This document shows positions 61,443-64,000 of a stretch of DNA of 64,000 bases, in pieces. The notes beneath the pieces were generated by a model. The model saw only the letters and a program-made list of their open reading frames with translations. It ran no database searches and had not been told where the DNA came from. Both the position numbers and the translations under genes were made by a program. This DNA is from Schizophyllum amplum (taxonomy: Eukaryota > Basidiomycota > Agaricomycetes > Agaricales > Schizophyllaceae): positions 1,550,001-1,614,000 of the forward strand of contig VDMD01000003.1 of assembly GCA_007026445.1 (NCBI GenBank), given 5' to 3'. The first letter of the stretch is position 1. Every line of letters starts with the position of its first letter.

Positions 61443-63953
61443 CTAACACCCATCAGTCTTGGCGTTCCTGGGCACATCGTACCCTGCATCGCTCCATGTT
61501 GTCAAGTTCATGTTCTCGTACGCATTTAAGTGGCTGAGGGTAGGTGATTAGCAAACAATATCCCTGGTGCAGTGAGCCAGCAAAAGTCCACGGCGGCTCG
61601 AGGCCCCGCGTCCCAGAAAGCATGCATCGAAAGATGCTTCTCCTGGGAGGACGAAAGGTAAAGCAAGATAAACTATCACTCACTCCTCGATATACTGCTT
61701 TGTCGGATGTCTCTTCGGATCGCACCCCATATACTCGTCCGGCACATCATTTCGCTGGTACACGCGCACGTAGTCGAAGTGCATATATGCGGGGAACTAG
61801 GGGGATGTGGGGTTAGTAACATACATTAACGCGGACACAGGTTGAGAGGGTTCGCGCAGACGACAGCAAGCCGCGCCATGATGCATAACTCGCGAAAGAA
61901 AGAGATACTCACCGTCATATGCTCGTAGTCCTGCGGCTGGAAACTCGGGGCCATCCCCATATTCAACACAAGGTACCTGGGAGACGTTAAGTGCATGCCC
62001 GTTATTTATTGAAGGAAAGCTTGCATCGGTTCTTCGCTGATCAGCCGTTGCCCCATGTCTAATGCGCTACGCGCAGGCAGGGCATTGGCGGGGAGCGTCC
62101 AGGTGGGCGAGCCGTTGACGAACCTGGTGTTGAGTTAGCCACGGGCGCATTACAATGACCGAAGATCAAGGTCAGAAAGGCGCAAGGTTGCTCGCATATA
62201 TCCACCGCCTGCCCGCGTATGTCCTCTGCCCTCAACACAGGAATAGTCTCGCCTAACGCAGGCGCGCCAAGAAGCCAAACCACGCAGGCGAGCATAGAGA
62301 GCCAGACTACTCACCATGTAATATACCCATCATCCCTGTTATCAGGATCGCTCCAGTACTCCATCCCGATCGTCATCCCGTTCTGGTCGTTCTCGGCTGT
62401 CTGCCCCTCGTTGTAGCTGGCGAAAGGGTATTAGCGCTCGGTTGAGACATTGTGAACACTCGGTCGCCACGGTGTTAGCGCTCGATATCGACGGTGTCAA
62501 TGCTCCGCCTCGATCTCAACGCTCCGTCTCGAAGGATGCAGCGCTCCGCCTCGACGAACGCAACCACTCCGTCTCAACGATTGCAACATTCTGCCCCAGC
62601 CAGGGACGTCGACACCCGGCCCCCTCCGCCACATAAACAAACTCGAACACTCACGCATCATCCGGGAAATAACTCAGCACCGAACACGCCTGCTGCAAGT
62701 TACTCCCACGATAGCTATTGAACTCCGATATGTCGTCGTCGTAGAGGGTGCAAACCTGGCGGGGTGGGTTGGGTTAGCGCCGTTGTAACATACAGGTAAG
62801 ATTCGGTCAAGGCGCTCCACTTTCAACCAGCAATCGAAATTCTCCTAGCACGCCCAGCGAGCAAAGTTTGCCCAGCGCGCGAAGTGTGCCCAGCGCGCGG
62901 ATTTTGGCCAGTGAGCAAACGTAAATTCGTGCAGCACTCAGCCTGCGCGAAGCCCGAGCAACATCACCGCCACAAAACATCCTCAACACCCCGAACAAAC
63001 CACCACACCCATGACCACCACACCCAAAACCACCACACCCAAAATCACGACACCCAAACCCGCCCCCTCGGAAAGAAGAAAGAAAGGAAAAGGAAAAGAA
63101 GGGAAAAAAGACAAAAGACAAAAGACGAAGAGAAAAACAAAGAACAGAGAACTCACATCCTCAACAATCCTATACTCCTCATCGAACGGAGCGACCTGAT
63201 AGGACTGCGACGCCTGCCCATGCATATTGCTCACGTCAATCTGCGCCTCCAGGATATCGATCTCGGGCGCGGCGCGACCTAGGGATGGGAGTGTCAGGGA
63301 GATTGCGTGAATGATGGAAGTGTCGGCCAGGTTGCGGTGTCAGCGAGGTTGAAGTGATGCGAGAGCACGAGCGGAAGCAAAGCCGACCATGCGCCGACCT
63401 GCTCGCTCAGAACCAGAACACAATCCCAACCACCACAATCCCAAATTAACCAACCACCACACCACAACCCACTCCCGCCTGCCACATCCCAAAAGTCCCA
63501 CTCCAAACCAACCAACACCCAATCCCAAACAAAAACCCAAAACTCACCAACGTACCCCCCACCCCCACTACCCCCGCTCGGGCCGGGATGGTCCTCGCCC
63601 TTGCACGTGCACGCCGATAGCCGTTGGCCAGGGAGCCAGGAGAGCTGTGGGAGGGAGGGTAAGGGTTAGCGAAGGTGGATGGGAGGGGGAAGGATCAGCG
63701 AGGTGAAGGGTGGAGGGTTGATGAGGTGTATGGAGGAGAGCAGTTAGCGACATCGCAGTCCAAGCGACGTCGTCCGAGCACCGACAACGGCCGCCGTCCA
63801 CGGACCGACAACGACCGCCGTCCAAGCACCGACAATGACACTCGACGCAACAAGCAAAAAACCCCACATACTTCATGACCATTAGGTCCCGCCTCGCTCG
63901 TATCATAACCGTTGTCCGGGTCCGACTGGTTCGCCATCGCGCCCGTGTCGCAG
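61443..63953 (-). CDS. KRE6: KRE6/SKN1-type GH16 beta-glucan synthesis protein, 5' end missing
   Basis: Nine exons are visible (63872-63953, 63548-63644, 63157-63278, 62655-62755, 62315-62416, 62025-62123, 61913-61976, 61684-61796, 61443-61533), about 290 C-terminal residues. The gene continues past the right edge. Marks are SCDTGAMANQSDPDNG, LSWLPGQRLSACTC, the GH16 catalytic patch EIDILEAQID, NDQNGMTIGMEYWSDPDN, WFVNGSPTWTL, GQRLISEEPMYLVLNMGMAP and HFDYVRVYQR. In yeast Kre6/Skn1 are type-II membrane proteins of the secretory pathway needed for beta-1,6-glucan. The intron 61977-62024 uses a GC donor (GCAAGC). Four introns are 200-400 nt and repeat-rich. Confidence 0.95.
62430..62595. repeat. 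degenerate minisatellite in a KRE6 intron
   Basis: Units of about 21-23 bp related to caacgctccgtctcgacga lie within intron 62417-62654. Confidence 0.8.
63764..63840. repeat. 20-25-bp repeat in the first visible KRE6 intron
   Basis: Three copies of gaccgccgtccaagcaccgacaa type lie within intron 63645-63871. Confidence 0.8.
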
Positions 63954-64000
63954 CTGTAGGTCGAGGTCAATATGATGAGCAGAATATAGGTCGAGGTCAG

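Overview
The window is nuclear DNA of a filamentous basidiomycete, most likely an Agaricomycete. The genes are dense and cut by roughly 146 short introns, mostly 45-60 nt. Every multi-exon model closes exactly in reading phase. The gene families are fungal housekeeping ones, plus basidiomycete types such as an HNH_2 endonuclease, a small secreted protein and a KRE6-like GH16 protein. No rRNA, CRISPR array, prophage or intact transposon was seen.

Layout. 1-749: 3' part of a coiled-coil/proline-rich gene (+). 1523-2907: conserved fungal protein (-). 3352-4895: RBX1 (-). 5870-6418: QCR8 (-), divergent from a tiny OST4-like gene at 6780-6911 (+). 7361-9900: 2OG-Fe(II) oxygenase (-), divergent from VPS15 at 10953-16897 (+). 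17794-18373: small secreted protein (+). 18794-19715: C2H2 zinc-finger protein (-). 20816-22565: RING protein (-), back to back with an M20 peptidase at 22762-24903 (+). 24992-25979: SAM methyltransferase (-). 27123-28483: type-II NADH dehydrogenase-like protein (-). 29317-30874: TPT-fold transporter (+). 31334-32164: promethin-like membrane protein (+). 32639-35560: MRE11 (-). 36132-37852: second TPT-fold transporter (+). 38194-40492: GDP-mannose 4,6-dehydratase (+). 41851-43060: Hsp20-like protein (-). 43652-45083: CstF64/Rna15 (+). 45590-48676: threonyl-tRNA synthetase (+). 49115-50516: HNH gene, probably damaged (-). 50844-50925: tRNA-Ser(GCT) (+). 51372-53786: FAD synthetase (-). 54452-56683: GDP-L-fucose synthase (+). 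57128-58074 and 58096-58609: two unrecognised genes (+). 59153-60049: APH-like kinase (+). 60352-60424: tRNA-Val(CAC) (-). 61443 to the window edge: KRE6/SKN1-type GH16 protein (-), 5' incomplete.

How genes relate. Both enzymes of GDP-L-fucose synthesis from GDP-mannose lie within 18.5 kb. The dehydratase sits directly downstream of a Golgi nucleotide-sugar-type transporter, which suggests a loose GDP-fucose supply and import neighbourhood. Most other neighbours are unrelated housekeeping genes.

The most unusual structural theme is minisatellite growth. Many introns longer than normal are filled with distinct 15-25 bp tandem repeats. Similar repeats have expanded inside exons of the Hsp20-like gene and FAD synthetase, and one array starts in the last codons of the CstF64 gene. 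There are also four apparent GC-AG introns, several micro-exons, and an HNH endonuclease gene bracketed by a perfect 16-bp direct repeat with a probable lost splice donor.
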